The notes below the pieces were generated by a model, which was given only the letters and a program-made list of their open reading frames with translations, was not told where the DNA came from and ran no database searches. From Shinella zoogloeoides (GTDB lineage Bacteria; Pseudomonadota; Alphaproteobacteria; Rhizobiales; Rhizobiaceae): a DNA stretch of 64,000 bases. Numbering within the stretch: the stretch's first letter is position 1; the number at the start of each line of letters is the position of its first letter. The position numbers were made by a program, and so were the translations under genes. The stretch covers positions 1,345,501 to 1,409,500 of the forward strand of contig NZ_CP086610.1 in assembly GCF_020883495.1 (NCBI RefSeq), read 5' to 3'. Of this stretch, positions 36,758-44,579 are shown in pieces.

Positions 36758-37501
36758 TCAGGCCTCGGAACCCGGCGCACCGAAACGGATGCGGAACCGG
36801 CGGTTCTCCTTGCCCTTCTTTTCGATCTTGGCGATGTGGATCGCGCCCACTTCCTGCGTTTCGGAAACATGGGTGCCGCCGCAGGGCTGACTGTCGACGG
36901 ATGAATTCTCGCCGATGCACACGAGGCTGACGCGGCCGAGGCCCATCGGTGGGCGCACGTTCTTGGATTTCACGATGCTGGGATTGGCCGCCAGTTCCTC
37001 GTCGGTGATCCATTGGACGAAGATCGGATGGTTCTCCTCGACGAGCGTCATCAGCTTCGCCGTCACCTCGTCCCTGTCGATGGTTTCCGTCATGTCGAAA
37101 TCGACGCGGCTATCCTCTTCGCCGACCGCCGCGCCCGTGATCGGGTAGGGGCAGACGACGGAAAGCAGGTGGCAGGCCGTGTGCATGCGCATCAGCCTGT
37201 AGCGGCGCGCCCAGTCGGTATGGGCGACGACCGTCTCGCCGACGATGGGCAGGGCCTCGCCCTCGAGCGGCCGGTGGATGATGATTTCCTTGGTCGCGCC
37301 CGTCACCGCCGGGCCGAGCGCGATGCGGCCGCCGTCGGCGCGCTCCAGAAAGCCCGTATCGCCCGGCTGGCCGCCGGAGGTCGCGTAAAAGCAGGTCTGG
37401 TCCAGCTCGATGCCGCCGTCCTCATGCACCGCCGTCACCACTGCCTCGTTTGTCGAAAGATAGAAATCGTCGCGAAAGAGGGCGGTGGTGGGAAGGGACA
37501 T
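36758..37501 (-). CDS. alaX: Alanyl-tRNA editing protein AlaX
   Basis: 247-residue trans-editing protein that hydrolyses Ser-tRNA(Ala) and possibly Gly-tRNA(Ala). The zinc site is complete: His107 and His111 in MHTACHLL, and Cys207 and His211 in QPCGGTHV. The length is that of AlaX-M, with the N-terminal glycine-rich region (FYATSGGQPGDTGFLE) seen in the serine-specific type. It sits between sseA and the cysteine synthase gene, 5 bases from the latter. Confidence 0.95.
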   Translation of the reverse strand: MSLPTTALFRDDFYLSTNEAVVTAVHEDGGIELDQTCFYATSGGQPGDTGFLERADGGRIALGPAVTGATKEIIIHRPLEGEALPIVGETVVAHTDWARRYRLMRMHTACHLLSVVCPYPITGAAVGEEDSRVDFDMTETIDRDEVTAKLMTLVEENHPIFVQWITDEELAANPSIVKSKNVRPPMGLGRVSLVCIGENSSVDSQPCGGTHVSETQEVGAIHIAKIEKKGKENRRFRIRFGAPGSEA

Positions 37502-37506
37502 GGAAC

Positions 37507-38547
37507 CTATTCGACCGGCTGATAGGGGACCTTGATCCCCGATTTCGCCTTCAGCCAGCCTGGAACCGGCAGGCCCTTCGAATCGAGGAAGTCCGGGTTG
37601 AAGAGTTTGGACTGATAGCGGTTAGCATAGTCGCAGAGGATCGTCACGATCGTGTGGCCGGGGCCGAGATCCTTCGCAAGGCGGATCGCGCCCGCGATAT
37701 TGATGCCCGAGGAGCCGCCGACGGCGATGCCCTCGTTCTCGATGAGGTCGAAGACCAACGGAACCGCCTCCGAATCCGGGATATTGTAGGCATAGTCCGG
37801 CGTGAAGCCTTCGAGATTGGCCGTGATGCGGCCCTGGCCGATGCCCTCGGTGATCGAGCTGCCGGAGGATTTCAGCTCACCGTTCTCGTAGTAGCTGTAG
37901 AGCGCCGCGCCGTCCGGGTCGGCAAGGGCGATCTTGATGTTCGGGTTCTTCGCGCGAAGGCCGGCGGCGACGCCAGCAAGCGTGCCGCCCGAACCGACGG
38001 CCGAGACGAAGCCGTCGACCTTGCCGTTCGTGTCGCGCCAGATTTCCGGCGCGGTCGTCTCGATATGCGCGTCGCGGTTGGCGACGTTGTCGAACTGGTT
38101 GGCCCAGATCGCGCCGTTCGGCTCGGTCTTCGCAAGCTGCTCGGCGAGGCGGCCGGAAAGTTTTACGTAATTGTTCGGGTTCTTGTAGGGAACGGCCGGC
38201 ACCTCGACCAGTTCCGCGCCGAGCAGGCGCAGCGCGTCCTTCTTTTCCTGGCTCTGCGTCTCGGGAATGACGATGACGGTGCGATAGCCGAGCGCCTGCG
38301 CCACCAGCGCAAGGCCGATGCCCGTATTGCCCGCCGTGCCTTCGACGATGACGCCGCCCGGACGCAGCGCGCCGGAGCGTTCGGCCGCGCGGATGATGGA
38401 GAGCGCCGCGCGGTCCTTCACCGACTGGCCGGGGTTCAGGAATTCCGCCTTGCCGAGGATTTCGCAGCCCGTCGCCTCCGACGCGCCCTTGAGGCGGATC
38501 AGCGGCGTGTTGCCGATTGCATCGAGGACGGACGGAAGAATGGACAT
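37507..38547 (-). CDS. Cysteine synthase family protein
   Basis: 346-residue fold-type II PLP enzyme, most likely O-acetylserine sulfhydrylase making cysteine from O-acetylserine and sulfide. The PLP lysine lies in NPGQSVKDRAA, the substrate loop is EGTAGNTGIGLA, and the phosphate loop is SAVGSGGTLAGVA. Alanine replaces serine in the usual TSGNTG, and the C-terminus is longer than in CysK, so a related beta-replacing enzyme is possible. ATG 38547 is chosen; ATG 38565 is an alternative. The downstream sseA gives the run a sulfur-metabolism theme. Confidence 0.9.
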   Translation of the reverse strand: MSILPSVLDAIGNTPLIRLKGASEATGCEILGKAEFLNPGQSVKDRAALSIIRAAERSGALRPGGVIVEGTAGNTGIGLALVAQALGYRTVIVIPETQSQEKKDALRLLGAELVEVPAVPYKNPNNYVKLSGRLAEQLAKTEPNGAIWANQFDNVANRDAHIETTAPEIWRDTNGKVDGFVSAVGSGGTLAGVAAGLRAKNPNIKIALADPDGAALYSYYENGELKSSGSSITEGIGQGRITANLEGFTPDYAYNIPDSEAVPLVFDLIENEGIAVGGSSGINIAGAIRLAKDLGPGHTIVTILCDYANRYQSKLFNPDFLDSKGLPVPGWLKAKSGIKVPYQPVE

Positions 38548-38670
38548 GGCAGACGGGCCTCGCATTATGTACCTAGACTGAAAACGTCTTTTCCGCCTGC
38601 AAGCGCCGCTTTGCAAGAAATCCTGTTTCTTGTGAAAGGGCTTCCGGAGCGATTTTTTCCACCGGAGGCC

Positions 38671-39936
38671 TCAGGCGAGGGGCCGCGTGTAGACCACCTG
38701 CCGCACATCGATGTTTTCCGCACGAAAACCCGCCTCGCAATAATAGAAGTAGAATTCCCAGAGCTTGCGGAAGCGCTCGTCGAAGCCGAGCGGCACGATG
38801 CGCTCCCAGGCGGCGCGGAAGCGGTGCCGCCATTCGGCGAGGGTGCGGGCATAGTCGTGGCCGAAGCCCATGTCGGAAGCCGTCGACAGGCCGAACTGCC
38901 GCCCCAATGAGGAGAGGTGCTCGCGGGTCGGCAGCATGCCGCCGGGGAAGACATATTTCTGGATGAAATCCGGATTGGCCCGGTATTCCGCATAGGCTTC
39001 CTGAAGAATGGTGATGATCTGCAGGCCTGCCCGTCCGCCGGGCTTGAGACATTCGTGCAGCTTGGAGAAATAGGCCGGCCAGTATTTTTCGCCCACCGCC
39101 TCGAACATCTCGATGGAGACGATGCGGTCATAGGTGCCGGTCTCGTCGCGGTAGTCCTGGAACTTCAGCTCCACCCGGTCGGCAAGGCCGGCCTTGGCCA
39201 TGCGCTCGCGGGCAAAGGCGAGCTGCTCGCGGCTGATGGTCAGGCCCGTGACCTTGCAGCCGATCTCGCCAGCCGCGAATTCCGCAAAGCCGCCCCAGCC
39301 GCAGCCGATCTCCAGCACGTGGTCGCCGGGGCCGATTCCCGTCGCCTCGGCCAGCGCGCGATATTTTGCGACCTGCGCGGAGGTGAGGTCGTTCGCGCCG
39401 CGCGAATAGAGCGCGGAGGAATAGGTCATCGTCGGGTCGAGCCATTGGGAGTAGAAGGCGTTGCCGAGATCGTAATGCGCCGCGATGTTGCGCTGGGAGC
39501 CGCGGCGGGTGTTGGCGTTCAGCCAGTGGCGGAATTTCTCGACCAGCAGGAAGAGACCGCGCGGGCCGTTCGTATAGTTGCGCACGACCTTCGTGTTGAT
39601 CAGGACGAGTTCGAGAAAGGCGCCGGCATCCGGGCTTTCCCAGTCGCCGTCCATATAGGTTTCCGCGACACCGATCGCGCCGCCGCTGACGGCGCGATGC
39701 ACGAGGTTCCAGTTATGGAGCGTCACCGCGGCATGCGGACCGGGGGTGCTGCCGGCGATCACGAACGTCTGTCCGCCCGGTATCGTCATCGCCAATATGC
39801 CGGCTTCGAGGCTGAGCAGCCCGCGAAGGACCATCCGGGCGCGCAAGGGCAGTCCCTTCGTGCGGGTCGGGAAATTCTCTGCCGTCAGCCGCCCATGGCC
39901 CGCAAACGCCGTTCCTGAAGTCATTTCAGTCGTCAT
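38671..39936 (-). CDS. Cyclopropane fatty acid synthase family methyltransferase
   Basis: 421-residue SAM-dependent enzyme that methylenates cis double bonds of membrane phospholipids. The SAM motif is VLEIGCGWGGFAEFA (about residues 208-222), and the family segments NIAAHYDLGNAFY and IVSIEMFEAVGEKYW are present. ATG 39936 has GAGGGGC upstream; the open frame is longer. It is a single leftward gene. Confidence 0.94.
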   Translation of the reverse strand: MTTEMTSGTAFAGHGRLTAENFPTRTKGLPLRARMVLRGLLSLEAGILAMTIPGGQTFVIAGSTPGPHAAVTLHNWNLVHRAVSGGAIGVAETYMDGDWESPDAGAFLELVLINTKVVRNYTNGPRGLFLLVEKFRHWLNANTRRGSQRNIAAHYDLGNAFYSQWLDPTMTYSSALYSRGANDLTSAQVAKYRALAEATGIGPGDHVLEIGCGWGGFAEFAAGEIGCKVTGLTISREQLAFARERMAKAGLADRVELKFQDYRDETGTYDRIVSIEMFEAVGEKYWPAYFSKLHECLKPGGRAGLQIITILQEAYAEYRANPDFIQKYVFPGGMLPTREHLSSLGRQFGLSTASDMGFGHDYARTLAEWRHRFRAAWERIVPLGFDERFRKLWEFYFYYCEAGFRAENIDVRQVVYTRPLA

Positions 39937-40160
39937 CGATTGCCCCTCTGTCAACCCGACGCTGGGGAAGGCTAGCCGCAATGGGCGTGAACGCCAAGTC
40001 GTGAATCGTGACAGGTCGGATCAAAAAATTGGCCGGCCCGGCCGTGAAAGGGGCGGCTTTTAACGAACTGTTAGCAAGCATGGTTAATTTTGCGTCTATC
40101 CGGCGCGTTGCGGAACGGAATGGCTGCGCGCCCGTTTGGACGGAAACTGGAGACACCGCG

Positions 40161-40367
40161 ATGCTTTTCGGACTTTTTCAGGCCACCCCCACCAACGACG
40201 ATGACATCGCCACCGGAACCTATGCGGACGGCGTCGTCGGAACGCCGCTGAGCGATGCCTCCGCCCGCCCGCGCGACCGCAGCCAGCCTTTCCGCCGCAC
40301 CGCCCACGAGCGGGACTACGGCACGACGCGCGCCGCCGGTCAGACCGGCGCGGGCATGATCCCCTGA
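40161..40367 (+). CDS. Possible 68-residue hypothetical protein
   Basis: Short reading frame starting MLFGLFQATPTNDDDIATG, with a polar, Gly/Thr/Arg-rich remainder and no domain that I recognise. TGGAG lies about 9 bases before ATG 40161. It fills the gap between the cyclopropane synthase and tRNA-Asn. It could be real but support is limited to the ribosome-binding site and coding-like composition. Confidence 0.4.
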   Translation: MLFGLFQATPTNDDDIATGTYADGVVGTPLSDASARPRDRSQPFRRTAHERDYGTTRAAGQTGAGMIP

Positions 40368-40440
40368 AGTAAAGGCACGCCCGAAGGGCGGGCTGACGTC
40401 GAGGCAAGATCGGAAGATTGGTTTTTCGCGCCTTGGGCTG

Positions 40441-40477
40441 AAAAGCAGAAGGGCCGCGCTATTCAGCGCAGCCCTTC
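40441..40477 (-). terminator. Terminator downstream of tRNA-Asn
   Basis: A 13-bp stem (40448-40460 with 40465-40477, one mismatch) and 4-base loop are followed on the minus strand by CTGCTTTT. It lies 7 bases beyond the tRNA 3' end. Confidence 0.7.
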
Positions 40478-40483
40478 AAAATC

Positions 40484-40558
40484 TGGCTCCCCGGGCCGGA
40501 TTCGAACCGGCGACCTGTCGATTAACAGTCGAATGCTCTACCGCTGAGCTACCAGGGA
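40484..40558 (-). tRNA. tRNA-Asn (anticodon GUU)
   Basis: A 75-base tRNA with encoded CCA. The acceptor TCCCTGG pairs with CCGGGGA (one T-G), the D-arm is GCTCAGCGGTAGAGC, and the anticodon loop CTGTTAA gives GTT. The T-arm is GCCGGTTCGAATCCGGC. Confidence 0.97.
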
Positions 40559-40722
40559 TCATCCGCTCGCTGCGGAGTGAGCGCGTAATACAAATGCTGG
40601 ATCGATTTGCCAAGCGCTTTTTGACAAAAAAATGCACCAGACTTGATTGATTGTGGAGAAGTCTCCAACTGGGAGAAGGAAGAGCCTTGGAAAACCGGGC
40701 TTTGCAGCGAAAAGAGCGGTGA

Positions 40723-41007
40723 ATGACGGCGCGGAAAACAAATATGCATTTCGGGATCGATCCCCGCACGCGGGAGATCGTGATCGGTTCGTTCCGCATG
40801 AAACTGCCGGAATCGCGCTGGTCGCGCACCGCCATCGGCGTGCTTCTCGTCTGCGGCGGCCTGCTCGGCTTCCTGCCGGTGCTCGGATTCTGGATGGTGC
40901 CGCTCGGTCTGCTCGTGCTTTCGCACGATTCTCCCTATGTACGCCGCCAGCGCCGCCGCCTCGCCGTCTGGTGGGCGACGCGCAAGGCCCGGCGCAATGC
41001 GCGCTGA
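40723..41007 (+). CDS. Small membrane protein of unknown function
   Basis: 94-residue protein with a polar N-terminus, two adjacent hydrophobic segments (about residues 36-65, TAIGVLLVCGGLLGFLPVLGF and MVPLGLLVLS) and a strongly basic C-terminus (RRQRRRLAVWWATRKARR) that should stay in the cytoplasm. No known family is recognised. It stands alone between tRNA-Asn and the DUF2938 gene. Confidence 0.75.
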   Translation: MTARKTNMHFGIDPRTREIVIGSFRMKLPESRWSRTAIGVLLVCGGLLGFLPVLGFWMVPLGLLVLSHDSPYVRRQRRRLAVWWATRKARRNAR

Positions 41008-41073
41008 GTCCCGTTGCCTCGCGCCGGCGGACCTGCTCTAACCCCTTGCAACGATTTCGGGTGAGGGACCTGC

Positions 41074-41550
41074 ATGGAACTGCTGCTGAAGGGTGTCGCG
41101 ATCGGAATCGGCGCGACGGTGCTCATGGATCTGTGGGCGGTGTTCCTCTGGAAGGTTTTCCGTCAGGCGCGGCCCAACTGGGGGCCGGTGGGGCGCTGGT
41201 TCTGGCACCTGAAGAATGGCACCGTCTTTCACAATGACATCGCGAAGGCCGAACCCTATGCGCATGAACACGCGCTCGGCTGGATCGGCCATTATGCGGT
41301 TGGCATTCTCTATGGTGTGATTCTGGCGCTGCTTGCGGGCGCGGACTGGTTCGCATCGCCCACCTTCCTGCCGGCCTGGATTCTCGGCCTGGTGACGGTG
41401 GGGGCCGGCTGGTTCCTGCTGCAACCCGGCCTTGGCCTCGGCGTTGCCGCCTCGAAGTTGCCGAACGCCAGCACGGTGAGGGTGTTCAACCTCATTTCCC
41501 ACACGGTCTTCGCGCTGGGTCTTTACGGTACGGCCCTGCTGATCGCCTGA
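41074..41550 (+). CDS. DUF2938 membrane protein
   Basis: 158-residue inner-membrane protein with four hydrophobic segments. The segments TVLMDLWAVFLWKVF, GRWFWHLKNGTVFHNDI and GWIGHYAVGILYG fit the DUF2938 family. Function is unknown. The ATG is preceded by GAGGGACC. It converges on an RcnB-like gene, with a bidirectional terminator between them. Confidence 0.88.
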   Translation: MELLLKGVAIGIGATVLMDLWAVFLWKVFRQARPNWGPVGRWFWHLKNGTVFHNDIAKAEPYAHEHALGWIGHYAVGILYGVILALLAGADWFASPTFLPAWILGLVTVGAGWFLLQPGLGLGVAASKLPNASTVRVFNLISHTVFALGLYGTALLIA

Positions 41551-41561
41551 GCGCACCCGAA

Positions 41562-41600
41562 AAAAAACGCCACCGGGCACAGGGCGCGGTGGCGTTTTGC
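41562..41600. terminator. Bidirectional terminator
   Basis: AACGCCACC (41566-41574) pairs with GGTGGCGTT (41588-41596). An A-run on the left and a T-rich stretch on the right allow function for both convergent genes. Confidence 0.75.
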
Positions 41601-41602
41601 GT

Positions 41603-41926
41603 TTAGCGGGCTGCGGCGATGCCGAGGATGAGGCCCGTGGCGACGCTCATCAGCAGGTAGCTGTCGTCCACCTTCACCCATTGCTGGCCGCGACCGGGCT
41701 TGCGCAGGCCGTGGCGATGGTAGTCGCGGACGGGCGGACGGCGCTTCCAGTCGGAATAGCGCTCGCCCTTGCGCCAGTCATGGTGCCGTCTGGCGCCGTG
41801 CTTGTCCCAGGAGGAGGAATAGCCGGGCTTGCGGTCGTTGCCGTAATGCTGCTGGGCCTGCGCCATCGGCGCGGCGGCAAAGGAAAGTGCAACGGCGGCA
41901 AGAAGGGTTCGGGTCAGGACTTTCAT
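41603..41926 (-). CDS. RcnB-like periplasmic protein
   Basis: 107-residue exported protein with a signal peptide ending near PMAQAQ. The mature part is basic and histidine-rich (RRHHDWRKGERYSDW, DYHRHGLRKPGRGQQWVKVDD), which matches the RcnB family linked to nickel/cobalt homeostasis in E. coli. The C-terminal SYLLMSVATGLILGI is hydrophobic, as usual in the family. The metal role is inferred from the family only. Confidence 0.85.
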   Translation of the reverse strand: MKVLTRTLLAAVALSFAAAPMAQAQQHYGNDRKPGYSSSWDKHGARRHHDWRKGERYSDWKRRPPVRDYHRHGLRKPGRGQQWVKVDDSYLLMSVATGLILGIAAAR

Positions 41927-42052
41927 GGTCGGTTCCTCGTTGTCGATGCGAGGAACCTAGGGCGGATCTGATGAATGAAAACTGAATGAAACATTACAAT
42001 GCTGTAATGAAAACAGTATGTTAATTCCTATGTTCACTTTGTGGCGGCCGTC

Positions 42053-42490
42053 TCATGACGTAGGGTGAGGCAGCGGCGTCTGCGGAATCGGGAATGCCCA
42101 GTCGTAGACGATGTTGAAGACGAAGGCATAGACCAGGTAGAAGGCGACCACCGTCAGGTCCAGAACGAGCGCCGTCAGCAGCCCGATGCCGAGATACCAG
42201 GCGATGAACGGGATGAGGATGGCGATCAGGCCCAGTTCGAACAGCACCGTATGAAGCACGCGGATCGGCATCGTCTTCATCACGCTGCCGCGAAGGCGCA
42301 GCATCGTGCGGTCGAATCCCAGGTTGAAGACGAAATTCCAGACCGTCGCCGCGGTCGCCGAGACGACGCCGATGACGCCCATATGTCCGATAGGCTGGTC
42401 GAACAGGAAGGCGGCGCCCGGCGTGAAGACCGCAAGGCCGATGATCTCGAACATGATCGCATGCCGGACACGATCGCTGAAGGTACGCAT
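42053..42490 (-). CDS. PACE-family efflux transporter
   Basis: 145-residue membrane protein with four hydrophobic segments arranged as two bacterial transmembrane pair domains: RVRHAIMFEIIGLAVFTPGA and RVLHTVLFELGLIAILIPFI are the two repeats. Such proteins export chlorhexidine and other biocides or short diamines by proton exchange. It is divergent from a LysR regulator across 82 bases, the arrangement common for regulated PACE genes. Confidence 0.92.
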   Translation of the reverse strand: MRTFSDRVRHAIMFEIIGLAVFTPGAAFLFDQPIGHMGVIGVVSATAATVWNFVFNLGFDRTMLRLRGSVMKTMPIRVLHTVLFELGLIAILIPFIAWYLGIGLLTALVLDLTVVAFYLVYAFVFNIVYDWAFPIPQTPLPHPTS

Positions 42491-42510
42491 GTGTTTTCCT
42501 CGACGTTGTT

Positions 42511-42570
42511 GGCGATACTTCTATCTGATATTCTGGCAGAGAAAAGTTAGATACTATCTGGAATTACGAT
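42511..42570. promoter_or_regulatory. Repeated GATA/TATC operator between the PACE and LysR genes
   Basis: The divergent region contains GATActtcTATC, the palindrome TATCTGATA (42522-42530), the palindrome GATACTATC (42550-42558) and a last CGATAG before the LysR ATG. This regular set of half-sites fits a LysR-type operator controlling both genes. Confidence 0.5.
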
Positions 42571-42572
42571 AG

Positions 42573-43505
42573 ATGCCGGTCTCGCTCGACCAATTGGAGG
42601 CGTTCGTCGCCGCCGCGGAACAGGGTTCCTTCTCGGCCGCCGCGCGGCACCTGCGCAAGGCGCAGTCGGCCGTCAGCCTGCTCGTCTCCTCGCTGGAGGA
42701 CGATCTCGGCGTCAGGCTGTTCAGCCGCGCCACGCGCAATCCGACGCTGACGGAAGCCGGCAAGCGGCTGCTGGCCGAGGCGAGCCTCATCCTCGACCGC
42801 CGCGAGCACCTGATCGGCGTTGCCAGGAGTTTCGAGAGGCGGGTGGAGACACGGCTTGCCGTGGCCGTCGACGAACTCTACCCCGAACCGGCCGTCGGTG
42901 CGCTGTTCGCGGCTTTCGCCGAGCGATTCCCCCATGTCGAGCTGGAGCTTTCCTTTCCGTCCACGCGGGATATCGCGGGACTGGTGCTCGAGGGCAAGGC
43001 CGATCTCGGCGTGACATGGCGGGAGGAGGACCTGCCGCCGGCGCTCGGTTTTCACACCATCGGCTGGGTGCCGCTCATCCTCGTCTGCGGGCGCGGCCAT
43101 CCTTTGGCTACGACGCCCGTCACCTGGGAGGAACTGCGCCGCCACCGCCAGATCATGGTGACGAAGCGCAGCGACGGGGCGGAAACCCATCGCCTGCGCG
43201 TGGCGGCCGAGGTCTGGTGGGTCGGCAGCCATTGGGTCATCCTGCAGATATTGCAGAGGGGCATCGGCTGGGCGCTGATTCCCGCGCATATTCTGGCCAA
43301 TTCCCCGCTCGCGCCCGAACTGGCGACGCCATCGCTGCAATTCGACGGCGGCGCTCACCCCGTCGCGCTCGAACTCATCTGGAACAAGCAGCGCCCCGCC
43401 GGCCCCGCCGCCTTATGGCTGCGCGAACAGTTCGCGGCGACCGGGATTCGCAGCGGGGAGATAGAGGATATTCCGCGTCTGGCGGATGTGGTTACGGTGA
43501 TGTGA
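42573..43505 (+). CDS. LysR-family regulator of the PACE gene
   Basis: 310-residue LysR-type regulator. The winged helix is at residues 1-60 (LDQLEAFVAAAEQGSFSAAARHL, KAQSAVSLLVSSLE) and the periplasmic-binding-like effector domain covers about 90-295. It is transcribed away from the PACE efflux gene, so it probably activates that gene when a substrate is bound. The start lies within a set of GATA/TATC repeats, which suggests autoregulation. Confidence 0.93.
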   Translation: MPVSLDQLEAFVAAAEQGSFSAAARHLRKAQSAVSLLVSSLEDDLGVRLFSRATRNPTLTEAGKRLLAEASLILDRREHLIGVARSFERRVETRLAVAVDELYPEPAVGALFAAFAERFPHVELELSFPSTRDIAGLVLEGKADLGVTWREEDLPPALGFHTIGWVPLILVCGRGHPLATTPVTWEELRRHRQIMVTKRSDGAETHRLRVAAEVWWVGSHWVILQILQRGIGWALIPAHILANSPLAPELATPSLQFDGGAHPVALELIWNKQRPAGPAALWLREQFAATGIRSGEIEDIPRLADVVTVM

Positions 43506-43629
43506 TCGTCTTCGGATAGTGGTGTGACGTTGGCCGGTAAAAAAGCTTGGCATTCGCAACGAATGCCCTTGCGCCCTTTCTAAATTCGTTCTAAACGCCC
43601 GTCACCACACGCTTTATAGCAAAACGGAT

Positions 43630-43703
43630 GGCCTCGTGGCGGAGTGGTGACGCAGAGGACTGCAAATCCTTGCACCCGAGTTCGATTCTCGGCGAGGCCT
43701 CCA
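43630..43703 (+). tRNA. tRNA-Cys (anticodon GCA)
   Basis: A 74-base tRNA with encoded CCA. The acceptor GGCCTCG pairs with CGAGGCC, the discriminator is U as expected for tRNA-Cys, and the anticodon loop CTGCAAA gives GCA. The T-arm is CCGAGTTCGATTCTCGG. Confidence 0.97.
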
Positions 43704-44146
43704 CCTTCTCCCGACAGGCGCGGATATATGTCGCTTTAAAGTGCTGCGTGCGGGGTGCCGCTTCGTGCGTCTGCGGTTTGGTGATGATCGACTTTCACAC
43801 GGCTGCGACCGTGAAAATAGACCCACATCGCGTTAGTTTTGCCAGCCGTTCGTTTGTGTCCCTTGTTTACCGAAGGTCCGTTCAACTCGCTATTCCGCTG
43901 GAGATTGGGGTCGCCCATCGGCGAAACTGCTCTCCTTTGTGCGAGTTGCCGATGCACGTGCACGACTATCTTCTTTAGAAAACTAATATCTGCTGGTGTT
44001 CCAAACGTCGGATGTCTCGATCCTGCGAATCGATCACGCTTGGTCTTCGCGCCTCTGTTGTCGGGAGGACGAAGTAACGAGGAGCTTACGGTTCGCAACA
44101 CCCTGTGTTTGTAGCTACCGTTTCATAGACAAGAGCCTTCCCGACA
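43704..44146. other. 443-base gene-poor region between tRNA-Cys and exbD
   Basis: No convincing gene is found. The composition is clearly less GC-rich than flanking genes and lacks third-position bias. Minus-strand bases 43736-44101 stay open for 121 codons, but that product (basic, low-complexity) has no recognisable domain or ribosome-binding site. It may be the scar of a lost or inserted element beside the tRNA. Confidence 0.5.
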
Positions 44147-44575
44147 CTATTGCGCGGGAGCGCCTTCGAGGCCCACAAGGGCGATCTTGCCGTAGCCGGC
44201 GCCGCGCAGGAGGTTCATCACATCCATGACGCTGCCGTAGTCCACGGCCTTGTCGGCGCGCAGAAGGATGCGGGCGTCCTTGTTGCCTTCCGTCACGGCG
44301 TCGAGCGCCGGGCCGAAATTGTCGCGCGCGATCTCGCCATTGCCGATGGAGACCGTCAGGTCCTTCTTCAGCGTCATGAAGACCGGCTTGTCCTCGCGCG
44401 GCGTCGGCTGGGCGACGGAGGAGGGCAGGTCGACATTGATGTCGACGGTGGCGAGCGGCGCGGCCACCATGAAGATGATGAGCAGAACCAGCATGACGTC
44501 GATGAACGGCGTCACGTTGATTTCGCTGTTCTCCTCGAGGTCGTCGCCGATACCTTCCTTGATCTTGCCGGCCAT
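44147..44575 (-). CDS. exbD: ExbD energy-transducing protein
   Basis: 142-residue inner-membrane protein with one N-terminal membrane segment (INVTPFIDVMLVLLIIFMVA, residues 18-37) containing the proton-path aspartate. The periplasmic domain ends with MDVMNLLRGAGYGKIALVGL. It works with ExbB and TonB to power outer-membrane transporters. ATG 44575 is chosen; the longer frame overlaps exbB. The gap to exbB is 4 bases. tonB is not adjacent. Confidence 0.94.
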   Translation of the reverse strand: MAGKIKEGIGDDLEENSEINVTPFIDVMLVLLIIFMVAAPLATVDINVDLPSSVAQPTPREDKPVFMTLKKDLTVSIGNGEIARDNFGPALDAVTEGNKDARILLRADKAVDYGSVMDVMNLLRGAGYGKIALVGLEGAPAQ

Positions 44576-44579
44576 GGCG

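Noticed and set aside
43736..44101. 121-codon minus-strand frame beside tRNA-Cys
   Set aside because: No ribosome-binding site, no domain and non-coding-like composition. It is recorded as part of a gene-poor region instead.
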